A stretch of DNA of 64,000 nt from Bradyrhizobium yuanmingense (GTDB lineage: Bacteria; Pseudomonadota; Alphaproteobacteria; Rhizobiales; Xanthobacteraceae). Under the pieces are notes generated by a model. It was not told the DNA's origin. It did not search any database and was given only the letters and a program-made list of their open reading frames with translations. How positions within the stretch are numbered: position 1 is the first letter of the stretch; every line of letters begins with the position of its first letter. Both the position numbers and the translations under genes were made by a program. The stretch covers positions 124,001-188,000 of the forward strand of contig NZ_JARFML010000009.1 of the NCBI RefSeq assembly GCF_029167105.1, read 5' to 3'. Shown piece by piece: positions 1 through 9,402 of this stretch.

Positions 1-376
1 TCTCGTCGACAGCTGGCGCTCGCACAGCGCGGCGCGGCCGGCGATCCAGCTCGATCTCAGGGGCGACCTCACCGACATCAGCGGCCCGGCCGCCACCACC
101 GCCTATCGGGTCGCACAGGAATGCCTGACCAACGCGCTGCGCCACAGTGCAGCGCGCGAGATCTCGCTCCGCGTCGAGCGGCGCGCCGGCGAGGACGATG
201 CGCTGCTGATCCGCGTCGAGGACGACGGCGGCGGCGATGCCGAGCGCGTCGCGCAATCGGCCGGCTTCGGCCTCACCGGAATCCGCGAGCGCGTCACGGC
301 GGCCGGCGGATCGCTGTCGATCCTGCCCGCTCGCGGCGGCCTCAGCGTTGCCGCGACCATCCCGCTCGCTGCGTGA
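1..376 (+). CDS. Sensor histidine kinase, NarL/DegS type (C-terminal part)
   Basis: This open frame enters from the left edge and ends at TGA 374-376, so only about 124 C-terminal residues are visible. They form the HATPase_c ATP-binding domain of a histidine kinase. The N-box reads YRVAQECLTNALRHS, the G1 box is VEDDGGG, and the G2 region is GFGLTGIRERV, all in the form typical of the HisKA_3 (NarX/DegS/LiaS) class. The next gene is a NarL-type response regulator starting 7 bases after the stop, so the two make a two-component pair. The sensor domain lies outside the window and the stimulus cannot be judged. Confidence 0.85.
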   Translation, partial: LVDSWRSHSAARPAIQLDLRGDLTDISGPAATTAYRVAQECLTNALRHSAAREISLRVERRAGEDDALLIRVEDDGGGDAERVAQSAGFGLTGIRERVTAAGGSLSILPARGGLSVAATIPLAA

Positions 377-383
377 GGCGGGA

Positions 384-1037
384 ATGAGCGAGGTTACAGC
401 AACAGGCATCTCCGTGCTGCTGGTCGACGACCATCCGATCGTGCGGCAAGGCTATCGGCGCGTGCTGGAGAGCCAGGGCGATCTGCATGTCGTGGCGGAA
501 GCCGACAACGCCGCCGACGCCTACGGCGCGTTCAAGGCGCATGACCCCGACGTGGTGGTGCTCGACATTTCGATGCCCGGCGCGAGCGGGCTGGAGGCGA
601 TCCGCAACATCCGCGCCCGCAGCCCGCGGGCGCGCATTCTCGTCTTCACCATGCACAACGAGGCCGTGCTGGTGAAGTCCGCCTTCGGCGCCGGCGCCTC
701 CGGCTTCGTCACCAAGAGCAGCGAGCCGTCCGCGGTCGTGAACGCCATCCGCAGCGTCGCCCGCGGCGAGCGCGCCATGAGCGATGACATCGCGCACGTG
801 CTAGCGGAGGACAGCCTGTCGCCGACCGGCTCGGTGCTGGATCAGCTCGGTGAGCGCGAGATCGAGATCTTGCGCCAGTTCGCCGGCGGCTCCACCACCG
901 AAGAGATCGCGGCGCATCTCAATCTCAGCGTCAAGACCGTGCAGAACTATCACTACCTGATCAAATCGAAGACCGGCGCGCGCACCGATGCGCAGCTGGT
1001 GCGGCTCGCCGCGACCTGCGGTCTGACGAGGATCTAG
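384..1037 (+). CDS. LuxR/NarL-family response regulator
   Basis: This 217-residue response regulator is the partner of the upstream kinase. The receiver domain covers about residues 9-125: acidic pair DD15-16, phospho-acceptor Asp61 (VVVLDISMP), the Thr of VFTMHN, and Lys in VTKSS. A LuxR/GerE helix-turn-helix follows at about 148-205 (GEREIEILRQF, EEIAAHLNLSVKTVQNYHY). The ATG at 384 is chosen because it directly precedes the receiver fold, lies 7 bases past the kinase stop, and avoids a low-complexity Arg/Ser/Pro extension upstream. The target genes are unknown. The gene is probably co-transcribed with the kinase. Confidence 0.9.
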   Translation: MSEVTATGISVLLVDDHPIVRQGYRRVLESQGDLHVVAEADNAADAYGAFKAHDPDVVVLDISMPGASGLEAIRNIRARSPRARILVFTMHNEAVLVKSAFGAGASGFVTKSSEPSAVVNAIRSVARGERAMSDDIAHVLAEDSLSPTGSVLDQLGEREIEILRQFAGGSTTEEIAAHLNLSVKTVQNYHYLIKSKTGARTDAQLVRLAATCGLTRI

Positions 1038-1093
1038 CAGCAAAGCTGCCGCACAGCCTCATTCATCGAGGTCCTCAAACTGCCGAACGAATT

Positions 1094-1119
1094 GGAACGG
1101 TTCCGATCCGGCTCCGGTT
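1094..1119 (+). promoter_or_regulatory. EcfG-like (general stress sigma) promoter
   Basis: GGAAC at 1094-1098, a 17-base spacer, then GGTT at 1116-1119. This fits the alphaproteobacterial EcfG/SigT consensus (GGAAC, 16-18 bases, cGTT). The predicted start near 1127 gives a short leader to the ATG at 1147. The -35 sits in a small palindrome, GGAACGGTTCC. Confidence 0.5.
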
Positions 1120-1146
1120 AGTACGTCAGACAAGGAGTAAAGGGTC

Positions 1147-1452
1147 ATGAGTAAGGGTCACCCCAAAGCAGTCGACCATCCCCCCATCATCACAGTAGGC
1201 GAGCTCATCGACGAACTTTGCCGCCTGCCGGACACCGCCATCGTCCACTTTCGCTGTCCGATGTTCGATCAGGAGCTGACATTCTACCGGCTTCGAAGGC
1301 GGTCGAAGGACGCCGTCGAAATCGCGGTCAACGCTTATCCGGATAGTCCGCCGGTCGTGCCATCGTCCGATCCTGCCTTCCACACGCGAAGACATTCGGC
1401 ATCCGCACCCTTGCCCCGCGACGGCGCCGCTCTCCAGAAAACGCGAGGTTGA
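1147..1452 (+). CDS. Small conserved-looking hypothetical protein
   Basis: This 101-residue protein has no recognised domain. The start is supported by a strong ribosome site (AAGGAG 10 bases before ATG). The first 75 residues (MSKGHPKAVDHPPIITVGEL... ending near PDSPPVVP) look like a compact folded domain with a GELIDELCRLPD helix. The last 25 residues are basic, low-complexity and look like read-through. An EcfG-like promoter sits just upstream, so it may belong to the general stress regulon. It is not obviously linked to the preceding two-component genes. Confidence 0.6.
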   Translation: MSKGHPKAVDHPPIITVGELIDELCRLPDTAIVHFRCPMFDQELTFYRLRRRSKDAVEIAVNAYPDSPPVVPSSDPAFHTRRHSASAPLPRDGAALQKTRG

Positions 1453-1487
1453 TTGACAGCACCCAGGGCTGAACGGGTTCTGCGGCC

Positions 1488-2075
1488 TTAGGCCGCCTTC
1501 AACCCACGCAGCAGCAGCGCCAGCGTCGCATCGAGGCGCGCGGGGAGATCGGCGTCCTTCCATTCCTCGGCATGGGCCGGATGGTGGAAGCGGACGGTCG
1601 CATCGAAGATCGCGCGCGCGGTCACCTTGACGTCGCCAACGGCAAACTCGCCCCGCTTCACGCCGTCGGTCAGGATCGCGGCGATCTGGTCGATCATCGT
1701 GTCCTTGTGGCATTTGACCGCCGCACAGGCCTCGCGTGCCAGGGTCAGATAGGTCTCGAACATCTCGGGGTCGTCGAGCACACGCGAACGCTTGGCCGCG
1801 AACAGCGTACGCAGCCAGCGGTCGAGCCTGTCGGGCGCCGAGCCCTGCTCCTTGGCGATCGCCAGCAGCGGGGCGTCGATGCGGTCCAGCCAGCGCTTGG
1901 CAACGGCCTCGCGCAGCGAGGCCTTGCTGGGGAAATGGCGGTAGACGCTACCGTGGCTCACATCGAGCGCACGGGCAACGTCAACCACGGTGGCCTTGGC
2001 AAGCCCGTAACGCCTGAGCACGTCCTCGGTGACCTCGAGGATCCGCTCCGGCGTCAAGACAATTGCTTCATTCAT
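1488..2075 (-). CDS. TetR/AcrR-family transcriptional regulator
   Basis: This 195-residue TetR repressor has its N-terminal helix-turn-helix at about residues 10-55 (LTPERILEVTEDVLRRYG, VVDVARALDVSHGSVYRHFPSKASLREAV). The C-terminal part fits the TetR_C ligand-binding domain of YbiH/AcrR-like proteins. The ligand is unknown. A possible 33-residue ORF lies 90 bases upstream on the same strand, and a perfect 9+9 inverted repeat is at 2405-2428. The TetR protein may control its own transcript from that site. Confidence 0.9.
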   Translation of the reverse strand: MNEAIVLTPERILEVTEDVLRRYGLAKATVVDVARALDVSHGSVYRHFPSKASLREAVAKRWLDRIDAPLLAIAKEQGSAPDRLDRWLRTLFAAKRSRVLDDPEMFETYLTLAREACAAVKCHKDTMIDQIAAILTDGVKRGEFAVGDVKVTARAIFDATVRFHHPAHAEEWKDADLPARLDATLALLLRGLKAA

Positions 2076-2165
2076 GCCAGCACCATGTTCCCGTTAGGGG
2101 CTCAGTTACCCGGCACTAGGGCTGCTTCCGAAGCGCCCTGGCCGGTCGTTCGGAAAGCCTATGCC

Positions 2166-2267
2166 CTAATGAGGCAGTTTTGCAGCTTGCGCCGCGATCT
2201 GGCGCGCCACCAGCAAATTGAGCCAATGCCCAATCACGCCGGTGAAATTGAGGATTTCGGTCGTCAT
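2166..2267 (-). CDS. Possible 33-residue small protein upstream of tetR
   Basis: A short frame, ATG at 2267 and TAG at 2166-2168, encodes 33 residues with an amphipathic/hydrophobic centre (MTTEILNFTGVIGHWLNLL, then VARQIAAQAAKLPH). A GGAG sits 9 bases before the ATG. The composition is protein-like: no low-complexity Arg/Pro/Ser as in the shadow frames nearby. It is on the same strand as the TetR gene and lies between that gene and the palindrome at 2405-2428. Its function is unknown. The evidence is the ribosome site, position and composition only. Confidence 0.45.
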   Translation of the reverse strand: MTTEILNFTGVIGHWLNLLVARQIAAQAAKLPH

Positions 2268-2404
2268 TGTCTAAGTCTCCATTCGTCCGCGGTCCCCGCT
2301 CTTCAATCCGCCCTCCGATCCGAGCGTGGCTCGGATGTCGGGCTCCCCGGGGCTTGTCGCGGGACGCCCAATCGGAGCGTCCGAGAACGGATATACATGT
2401 CTCG

Positions 2405-2428
2405 CTGACAGATTTCAATATCTGTCAG
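2405..2428. promoter_or_regulatory. Perfect 9+9 inverted repeat, likely TetR operator
   Basis: CTGACAGAT at 2405-2413 and ATCTGTCAG at 2420-2428 are perfect reverse complements around a 6-base spacer. A partial copy (TGACAG, 5 bases, ATCTG) lies at about 2444-2459. The size and symmetry suit a TetR dimer. The site is upstream of the small ORF and tetR on the minus strand and also upstream of purB on the plus strand. Confidence 0.5.
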
Positions 2429-2635
2429 TCAATGATCCGTGATTGACAGTTAATATCTGCGGCCAGGCGCCGCCATCCCGGCCGGCCGGTGTGGTGGAAA
2501 GGTCGGCGATGCCCTTCTTCCGGAGCCCAGACCGTTTGTTTCGCCCTGCCTGCTCTGTTACATCACGGCGTAAAAAGCATTTTGGCCGGCGCCGCCGTTC
2601 TCGGGACCGCCCGCCCACCTTCCTGGAGCCGCCCC

Positions 2636-3943
<1,308 letters not shown>

Positions 3944-3950
3944 TATCCTC

Positions 3951-4029
3951 GTCATTCCGGGGCACGCGAAGCGTGAACCCGGAATCTCGAGATTCCGGAT
4001 TTCGATGCTCCGCATCGCCCTGGAATGAC
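3951..4029. repeat. Palindromic intergenic repeat, GTCATTCC...GGAATGAC type, copy 1
   Basis: This is an inverted repeat with ends GTCATTCCGG and GGAATGAC and a central CGGAATCTCGAGATTCCGG palindrome. It lies in the 115-base gap between purB and the M20 gene. A second copy with the same ends and centre is at 39940-40018. It could form a long hairpin and act as a weak terminator or transcript stabiliser. Confidence 0.85.
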
Positions 4030-4058
4030 GACAAAACCCACGAGAAACGGATTCCCTC

Positions 4059-5231
4059 ATGCCCATCGTCAATCGCGTTGCCGCCCTCTCCGACGAAATG
4101 GCCGCCTGGCGCCATGACTTCCACGAGAACCCCGAGCTGCTCTACGAAGTCCACCGCACCGCCGGCATCGTCGCCGATCGCTTGCGCGAATTCGGCTGCG
4201 ACGAGGTGGTGACGGGCATCGGCCGCACCGGCGTGGTCGGCGTGATCCGCGGCCGCAAGTCGGCCTCCGGCAAGACCATCGGCCTGCGCGCCGACATGGA
4301 TGCGCTGCCGATCATGGAGACGTCGGGCGTACCTTATGCCTCAAAGGTCCCGGGCAAGATGCACGCCTGCGGCCATGACGGCCACACCGCGATGCTGCTC
4401 GGCGCGGCCAAATATCTCGCCGAGACGCGCAATTTCGACGGCACGGCCGTGATGATCTTCCAGCCCGCCGAGGAAGGCGGTGGCGGCGGCAAGGCCATGG
4501 TCGAGGACGGGCTGATGACGCGCTGGAACATCCAGGAGGTCTACGGCATGCACAACATGCCGAACCTGCCCGAGGGCCATTTCGCCACCACGCCCGGGCC
4601 GATGCTCGCCTCCTCCGACAACATCCAGATCACCGTCCGCGGCAAGGGTGGCCACGCCGGCGCCGGCCCGCACAAGTCGGTCGACAGCGTGCTGATCGGC
4701 TCGCAGATCGTCAACGCGCTGCAATCGATCGTGGCGCGCAACGTCGATCCGCTGAAATCGGCGGTGATCTCGATCACGCAATTCCACTCGGGCACCGCCT
4801 TCAACATCATCCCGGAGGTCGCCGAGCTCGCCGGCACCGTGCGCACGCTCGACCCCGAAGTGCGCGATCTCGTCGAACGCCGCATCGGCGAAGTCGCCGA
4901 CAGCATCGCCCGCGCCTATGGCGGCTCGGCCGAAACGAAATACACGCGGATGTATCCGGTGACGATGAACCATGCCCGCGAGGCCGGTCTTGCCGCCGAC
5001 GTCGCCCGCGACATCGTCGGCGCCGATCGGGTCAACGACAAGTTCGTCCCCATGATGGGCGCCGAGGACTTCTCGTTCATGCTGGAAGCACGCCCCGGCG
5101 CGATGGTGCTGGTCGGCATGGGCGACGGCAACGAGTGCCACCACCCGGCCTACGTCTTCAACGACAACATTCTGGGTCACGGCGCCTCGTTCTGGGCGCG
5201 CCTGGTCGAGACGCGGATGCCGGTGGGGTAG
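4059..5231 (+). CDS. M20-family amidohydrolase (hippurate hydrolase/aminoacylase-like)
   Basis: This 390-residue metallo-amidohydrolase is of the M20D type (HipO, IAA-amino acid hydrolase, aminoacylase). Metal-site motifs visible are RADMDALP, HACGHDGHTAMLLG, QPAEEGGGG and a C-terminal MGAEDFSFM. The dimerisation domain (about 185-300) carries GKGGHAGAGPHKSVDS. It should release an acyl group from an N-acyl amino acid in the cytoplasm, as no signal peptide is present. The real substrate cannot be read from the sequence. It follows purB with a repeat element between, so co-transcription is uncertain. Confidence 0.93.
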   Translation: MPIVNRVAALSDEMAAWRHDFHENPELLYEVHRTAGIVADRLREFGCDEVVTGIGRTGVVGVIRGRKSASGKTIGLRADMDALPIMETSGVPYASKVPGKMHACGHDGHTAMLLGAAKYLAETRNFDGTAVMIFQPAEEGGGGGKAMVEDGLMTRWNIQEVYGMHNMPNLPEGHFATTPGPMLASSDNIQITVRGKGGHAGAGPHKSVDSVLIGSQIVNALQSIVARNVDPLKSAVISITQFHSGTAFNIIPEVAELAGTVRTLDPEVRDLVERRIGEVADSIARAYGGSAETKYTRMYPVTMNHAREAGLAADVARDIVGADRVNDKFVPMMGAEDFSFMLEARPGAMVLVGMGDGNECHHPAYVFNDNILGHGASFWARLVETRMPVG

Positions 5232-5250
5232 CGGGCGGGCACTCGCCGGT

Positions 5251-7103
5251 TCAGTTGCAGACTTCGACCATGCTGGTACCGCCGCCGGCCGTCATGCCAT
5301 GAGTCCTGTTGCCCCACGTCTCGAGCCGGCAACCCTGACGGACCGGCCGGCACCCTGCACTGTTGCAGAAGACCTGACCGGTCGCCTGCGGCTTTGACGG
5401 CGCGGACTCGCTTGCCTTCCGCTCATCGTCTCGCGGTCTGGAATTGTCGCGCGTCGCAACCGGCTTCTTCTCCTGCGCCTTTTCGCATTCGTTATCGTCG
5501 TTGACGCGATACCCGGTCCGGCACGTGATCTTCACGCATTGGTCGCCGTCGGCCTTGAATCCGAAATTGCACACCAGCGGGCAGACCCGTCCCGGCTTGG
5601 CCTTCAGCGCGTCGAGTGCGTCGACGCTGGCCAGTTTCACGTCGAACTTGGTGCCGGAATATTTGTTGAACAACGTCAGCGAGCGTTGCGCGGCCGAGCC
5701 CCACTCGCTCTCCGCAGACGAGGTCAGGCAGCCAACGCGGCGCAATTCGCTCTGCACCGATTTGGAAAGCTCGGCTGCCGATAATGTGGATGTGGGTCCG
5801 GGCGAGAGCGCAGCCACTTTCTGGTTCTCGACTTCGGGCATCTGCCGATCGGCGGCCGGCTTGGCGGCCTGCTCCGCTTTCTCCGAGGCCTGCTTGGCCG
5901 CCAACTCGGCCTTGGCCTTCTCCGCCGCCTGTTTCTCGGCCAGCGCTTTCGCGGCCGCCGCCTCGGCGGCCTTGCGCTGCTGCTCGGCCGCTTCCGCCCT
6001 GGCCTGTTCGATCTGCTTTTGCTTCTCCGCAGCGATTCGCGCCTCTTCGGCGGCCTTGGCCGCAGCAGCCGCCTTCTCCTGCTCGGCTTTCTGGGCGCGC
6101 TCGGCGATCAGCCTTGCCTTTTCCTGCTCGGCCGCCTTGGCCTTTTGCTCGGCAGCCACGCGCGTCTCTTCGGCGCCGATCTTGTTCAACTGTCCCTTGG
6201 CGAGGCTGGCATAGAAGCCGTCCGGATAGGTCGCCAAAAAGGCTTCCCAGGCATCGCGCGTCGCGAGCTGGAGCGCGAGCTCGTAGTCCCTGCGAACCGC
6301 GTCCTGCGGGTTGGCCTGGGGTCCGGTTGCGGCCGGCTTTACAACGAGCGGCACGTCGTCGCCGCCGAGCGAGCCATAGACATAGGGCTCCTGCTTGTAG
6401 CCGGTGGTCTTGAGCACGTCGTCGCGCACGAAGCCGAACGCCTTGCGCAGATCGAGGCCCGGCTTCGGCAGGTGCTCGACGAGCGCGGCGGCGAACGGAC
6501 TGTTGCGAGAATCGCCGTCGGATGCGGTCGAGCCGGCCTTCGCGGCGAAGGCAATCATCGTATTCGGGCTGGTTGGCTCGACCTTGGCGAGGCCCCGTCC
6601 GATCGCTCGCGAGGCCAGCGTGCGCTTCATCGTCTTCGCAAAGGGGTTATCGCGGCAGGCATCGAGAATGATCAGGCGCAGCTGCTTGGCCGGCTCGACT
6701 GCGAACAATGCGCGCTCGACAGGGATGGTCTCGTCGAGGACGTCGCCATCCGTCTCCAGCGTCGCGTCGGTCGGAATGAGATAGTTGTTGCCGTCGAGCT
6801 CGATGCCGTGGCCGGCATAGTAGATCACCGCCATGTCCGCATCGCGTGACCTGCCGGCGAACTCGCGCAACATGCGCCGCATCTCGCTCGCACTGAGATC
6901 CAGCCTGACGTCGACGGAATCGAAGCCCGCCTTCTTGAACATGCCGCCAATCAGCGTGGCTCGTTCGCGGGATTGGTGAGCTTGGGCGCGCTCTTGTAGG
7001 CGGAATTGCCGATGACGAGCGCGACCCGCCGATCGGCGTGCGCCGATCCGCAGGCCAGCAAGGTCGCAAAAATCAATAAACCAAACAGCCGAAACGGAAT
7101 CAC
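5251..7103 (-). pseudogene. Exported caspase-like (peptidase C14/p20) protein, frameshifted
   Basis: The gene reads on the minus strand in two frames. GTG at 7103 (GAGGGGG ribosome site) opens a clean signal peptide (VIPFRLFGLLIFATLLACGSAHA) and the first caspase strand (RVALVIGNSAYKSAPKLTNPANE), then hits TGA at 6951-6953. The next frame continues from ATG 6942 to 5251 (563 residues). One missing base near 6955-6962 would restore about 617 residues. The p20 domain has catalytic His in IYYAGHGIE and Cys in LDACRDNPF. An alanine/lysine/glutamate coiled coil follows (about 250-390 of the long frame), then a Cys-rich tail. Either the gene is broken or the assembly lost a base. If translation restarts at 6942, the product would lack export and part of the fold. 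Confidence 0.8.
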
Positions 7104-7168
7104 TGCAGCCCCCTCGGATGCAATTCCCTGAGACTATTCGGAGCGTCGATGAAAGCCAAATTTTTCTA

Positions 7169-7184
7169 TGTGATGCCTATCACA
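7169..7184. promoter_or_regulatory. CRP/FNR-type binding site
   Basis: TGTGATGCCTATCACA is a perfectly symmetric TGTGAT-N4-ATCACA, the classical CRP-family operator form. It lies 66-81 bases upstream of the GTG start of the caspase-like gene on the minus strand, a good position for activation. The acyl-CoA synthetase ends just beyond it. Confidence 0.55.
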
Positions 7185-7275
7185 CAAGCTCCTCGATCGC
7201 GACTTATAGCTAATGCAGTCAACCCAAGCCCCTCACACGCGGCGCGAGCTTGGTCGATCCGACGTGCCATTACAC

Positions 7276-9183
7276 CTACCCGTGCACCACCTCGTGGCGC
7301 ATCACGAAGGGTGCGAGCAGTGCGTGCACCTCCCCCTCCACCGCTTCGCGCTGCCCTGCCGGCAGGCCCGTCAGCGTCACGGTCGCGATCGAGCCGTGGC
7401 TGCCATGCGGGCCGACCTTCACCTTGCAATCGATGCCGCGCTCGACCAACGGCGCCAGCACCTTGGTGAACACGCGCTGCGCCGCGTCCCAGCGCAGCTG
7501 CGGCTTGAACACCTTGCCGACGCCCGTCACCGGCATCGGATCGATCGGGATGACCTGCACCGGGACGGCGGCGCGTTCCGGCGTGCGTTCGCGCACCCAG
7601 GCTTCCAGCTCGCCCGGCTCGACCTTTGCGCCGGGCTTCAACTGCACGTAGCCTACCGGCAATTCGCCGGCGTAAGCATCGGGCTGGCCGACTACCGCGG
7701 CGAAGCCGACGGCGGGATGGCGGAACATGATCTCCTCGATCGGTGCCGGATCGATGTTGTGGCCGCCGCGGATCACGAGATCCTTGGCGCGGCCGGTGAT
7801 CCACAGATAGCCGTCGGCATCGAGCCGGCCGAGATCGCCGGAATTGACCCAGACCCCGTCGATGAAGGCACCTTTGTTGTGCTCGTCGTTGAGATAGCCG
7901 CCGAACACGCCGGGCCCGGCCATGATGACGACGCCGATCTCGTCCGGCTTGCAGTCGCGGATCAGGCGGCCATCGGCGTCGAGCTGCACTATGCGCACCC
8001 GCGCATAGGGCATGGGAAGGCCGACCGAGCCGAGCCGGATCGGCCGGCCAGGATAAGCGAGCGTGTGCACGCTCGAGGTCTCGGTCATGCCGTAGACCTC
8101 GACCACCGGCAGCTTCAGCTTCTCCTGAATCGCCGAGCCGACCGCGACCGGAATCGCCGAGCCGCCGCCGGCCGCATATTTCAGGCTCGAGATATCCGCA
8201 TTCCCCGGCGGCACCGCGAGCGTCGCTGCGAGCACGGTCGGCACGCTCGACAGCGCTTCGGGCTTGAAGCGCGCGACCAGTTGCCAGATGTTCTTCACCG
8301 CATTCGGGTTGCGCCAGCCGCTCGGCGACAGCACGACCAGCGAGCCTCCGCCCGACAAAGTCGTCAGCACCTGTGTCAGCGATCCACCGACGTGAAACAG
8401 CGGCATGCCGAACAGCAGATTGGCGCCGGGCTTGCCCTTCAGCAGCAGATTGAGCGCCCAGGCCTGGTAGACCTGGTTGGCATGGGTGTGCCGCACCAGC
8501 TTCGGCGTGCCCGTGGTGCCGCCGGTGTGGAAATAGGCGGCGATGTCGCTGCCGCGAATCTTGCGTCCGCTGACGAGCCGATCCGACGGCTGCTGCTTGA
8601 TCAGGTCGCTGAAGGCGAAGATGCCATTGGCCGGATCGCCGCCGCCGAACACCTGCACGATGGCTTTCAGATGCTTCAGCTGCGGGCGGAGCTGCTCCAC
8701 CTTCTGCCAGATGTCGGTGCCCGGCATCGGCCCGAGCGCCACCAGGATCTTGGTGTTCGCAGCTTCCAGGATTTCGGCGATCTGGTGCGGCTCGAGCAGC
8801 GGATTGACCGGGTTGGCGATGCCGGCGGCCTCGGCGCCGAACAGAGTGACGAATGCATCCGGCACCAAGGGCAGCATGAAGCTGATGACGTCGCCCTTCT
8901 CGGCGCCGAGCGCGTGAAACATGTTGGCGGCCTGGGTGACGCGCGCGATGAAATCTCGGTGCGTGACGACCAGCGGCGTGTCGGCGGGATCGGCATTTTG
9001 CAGGAACTGGATCGCCGCCCCGTCGGGATTGCGTTCGGCACCAAGCCTGATGGCGTCATAGGTGCTCTCGGCCGCGACGCGGTCGGCGTAGGGGACCTGC
9101 TCGAATGCCCGGACCTCCTCGTCCGTCAACAGTTCCGGATAGTCGTTGCCAATCAACCGATCGAGCGCGTGGATGCCCGCCAT
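7276..9183 (-). CDS. AMP-forming acyl-CoA synthetase (ANL superfamily)
   Basis: This 635-residue adenylate-forming ligase activates a carboxylic acid to acyl-CoA through an acyl-AMP. The P-loop motif is HTGGTTGTPKLVRHTHAN, VYGMTETSS is the A5 motif, and WVNSGDLGRLDADGYLWITGRAKDLVIRGGHNIDP carries A7/A8. The C-terminal domain is divergent: no clear GKVxR catalytic Lys of the usual form, but VTGVGKVFKPQLR near the end supplies GK. The start ATG is preceded by AGGGAGG. Substrate chain type is not predictable. It stands alone on its strand. Confidence 0.92.
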   Translation of the reverse strand: MAGIHALDRLIGNDYPELLTDEEVRAFEQVPYADRVAAESTYDAIRLGAERNPDGAAIQFLQNADPADTPLVVTHRDFIARVTQAANMFHALGAEKGDVISFMLPLVPDAFVTLFGAEAAGIANPVNPLLEPHQIAEILEAANTKILVALGPMPGTDIWQKVEQLRPQLKHLKAIVQVFGGGDPANGIFAFSDLIKQQPSDRLVSGRKIRGSDIAAYFHTGGTTGTPKLVRHTHANQVYQAWALNLLLKGKPGANLLFGMPLFHVGGSLTQVLTTLSGGGSLVVLSPSGWRNPNAVKNIWQLVARFKPEALSSVPTVLAATLAVPPGNADISSLKYAAGGGSAIPVAVGSAIQEKLKLPVVEVYGMTETSSVHTLAYPGRPIRLGSVGLPMPYARVRIVQLDADGRLIRDCKPDEIGVVIMAGPGVFGGYLNDEHNKGAFIDGVWVNSGDLGRLDADGYLWITGRAKDLVIRGGHNIDPAPIEEIMFRHPAVGFAAVVGQPDAYAGELPVGYVQLKPGAKVEPGELEAWVRERTPERAAVPVQVIPIDPMPVTGVGKVFKPQLRWDAAQRVFTKVLAPLVERGIDCKVKVGPHGSHGSIATVTLTGLPAGQREAVEGEVHALLAPFVMRHEVVHG

Positions 9184-9402
9184 GAATTCCGTCCTCCCTC
9201 AGATGCATGTCCCCGCCCAATATCTTTTGACGTTTTGGTTCGGCGGGACTTCGGCCGATGGCCGGCCGAGCACACATACAATGGTGGATGATTTGGCTTT
9301 CGTCCATTGCCCCGAAAGGGCGCTTGAACCTCTGCGCCTGATCCGGGGACCAAGAACTGCCACTTCACTCGCCAGCGTCCTGCCGCAAGACAAGAGGTCA
9401 TC

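Larger units (their letters stand above)
2076..2635. other. Intergenic region between tetR and purB
   Basis: This 560-base gap holds the possible 33-residue ORF (2166-2267), the 9+9 palindrome (2405-2428) and its partial repeat. A longer minus-strand frame here, 2116-2418, is rich in Arg/Pro/Gly and has no ribosome site, so I do not call it. Both divergent promoters presumably lie between 2270 and 2600. No clear sigma-70 box stands out. Confidence 0.5.

Noticed and set aside
2116..2418. A 100-codon minus-strand frame upstream of tetR
   Set aside because: Arg/Pro/Gly-rich, no ribosome site, and it overlaps the better-supported 33-codon frame and the palindrome.
6940..6965. Programmed frameshifting as an explanation for the caspase-like gene
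   Set aside because: No slippery heptamer, no obvious stimulatory hairpin, and the joint falls in the middle of a conserved strand-helix unit.
7213..9291. A 692-codon plus-strand frame opposite the acyl-CoA synthetase
   Set aside because: Its composition (runs of Arg, His, Asp, Gln) is typical of antisense shadow, and the real ligase motifs lie on the other strand.
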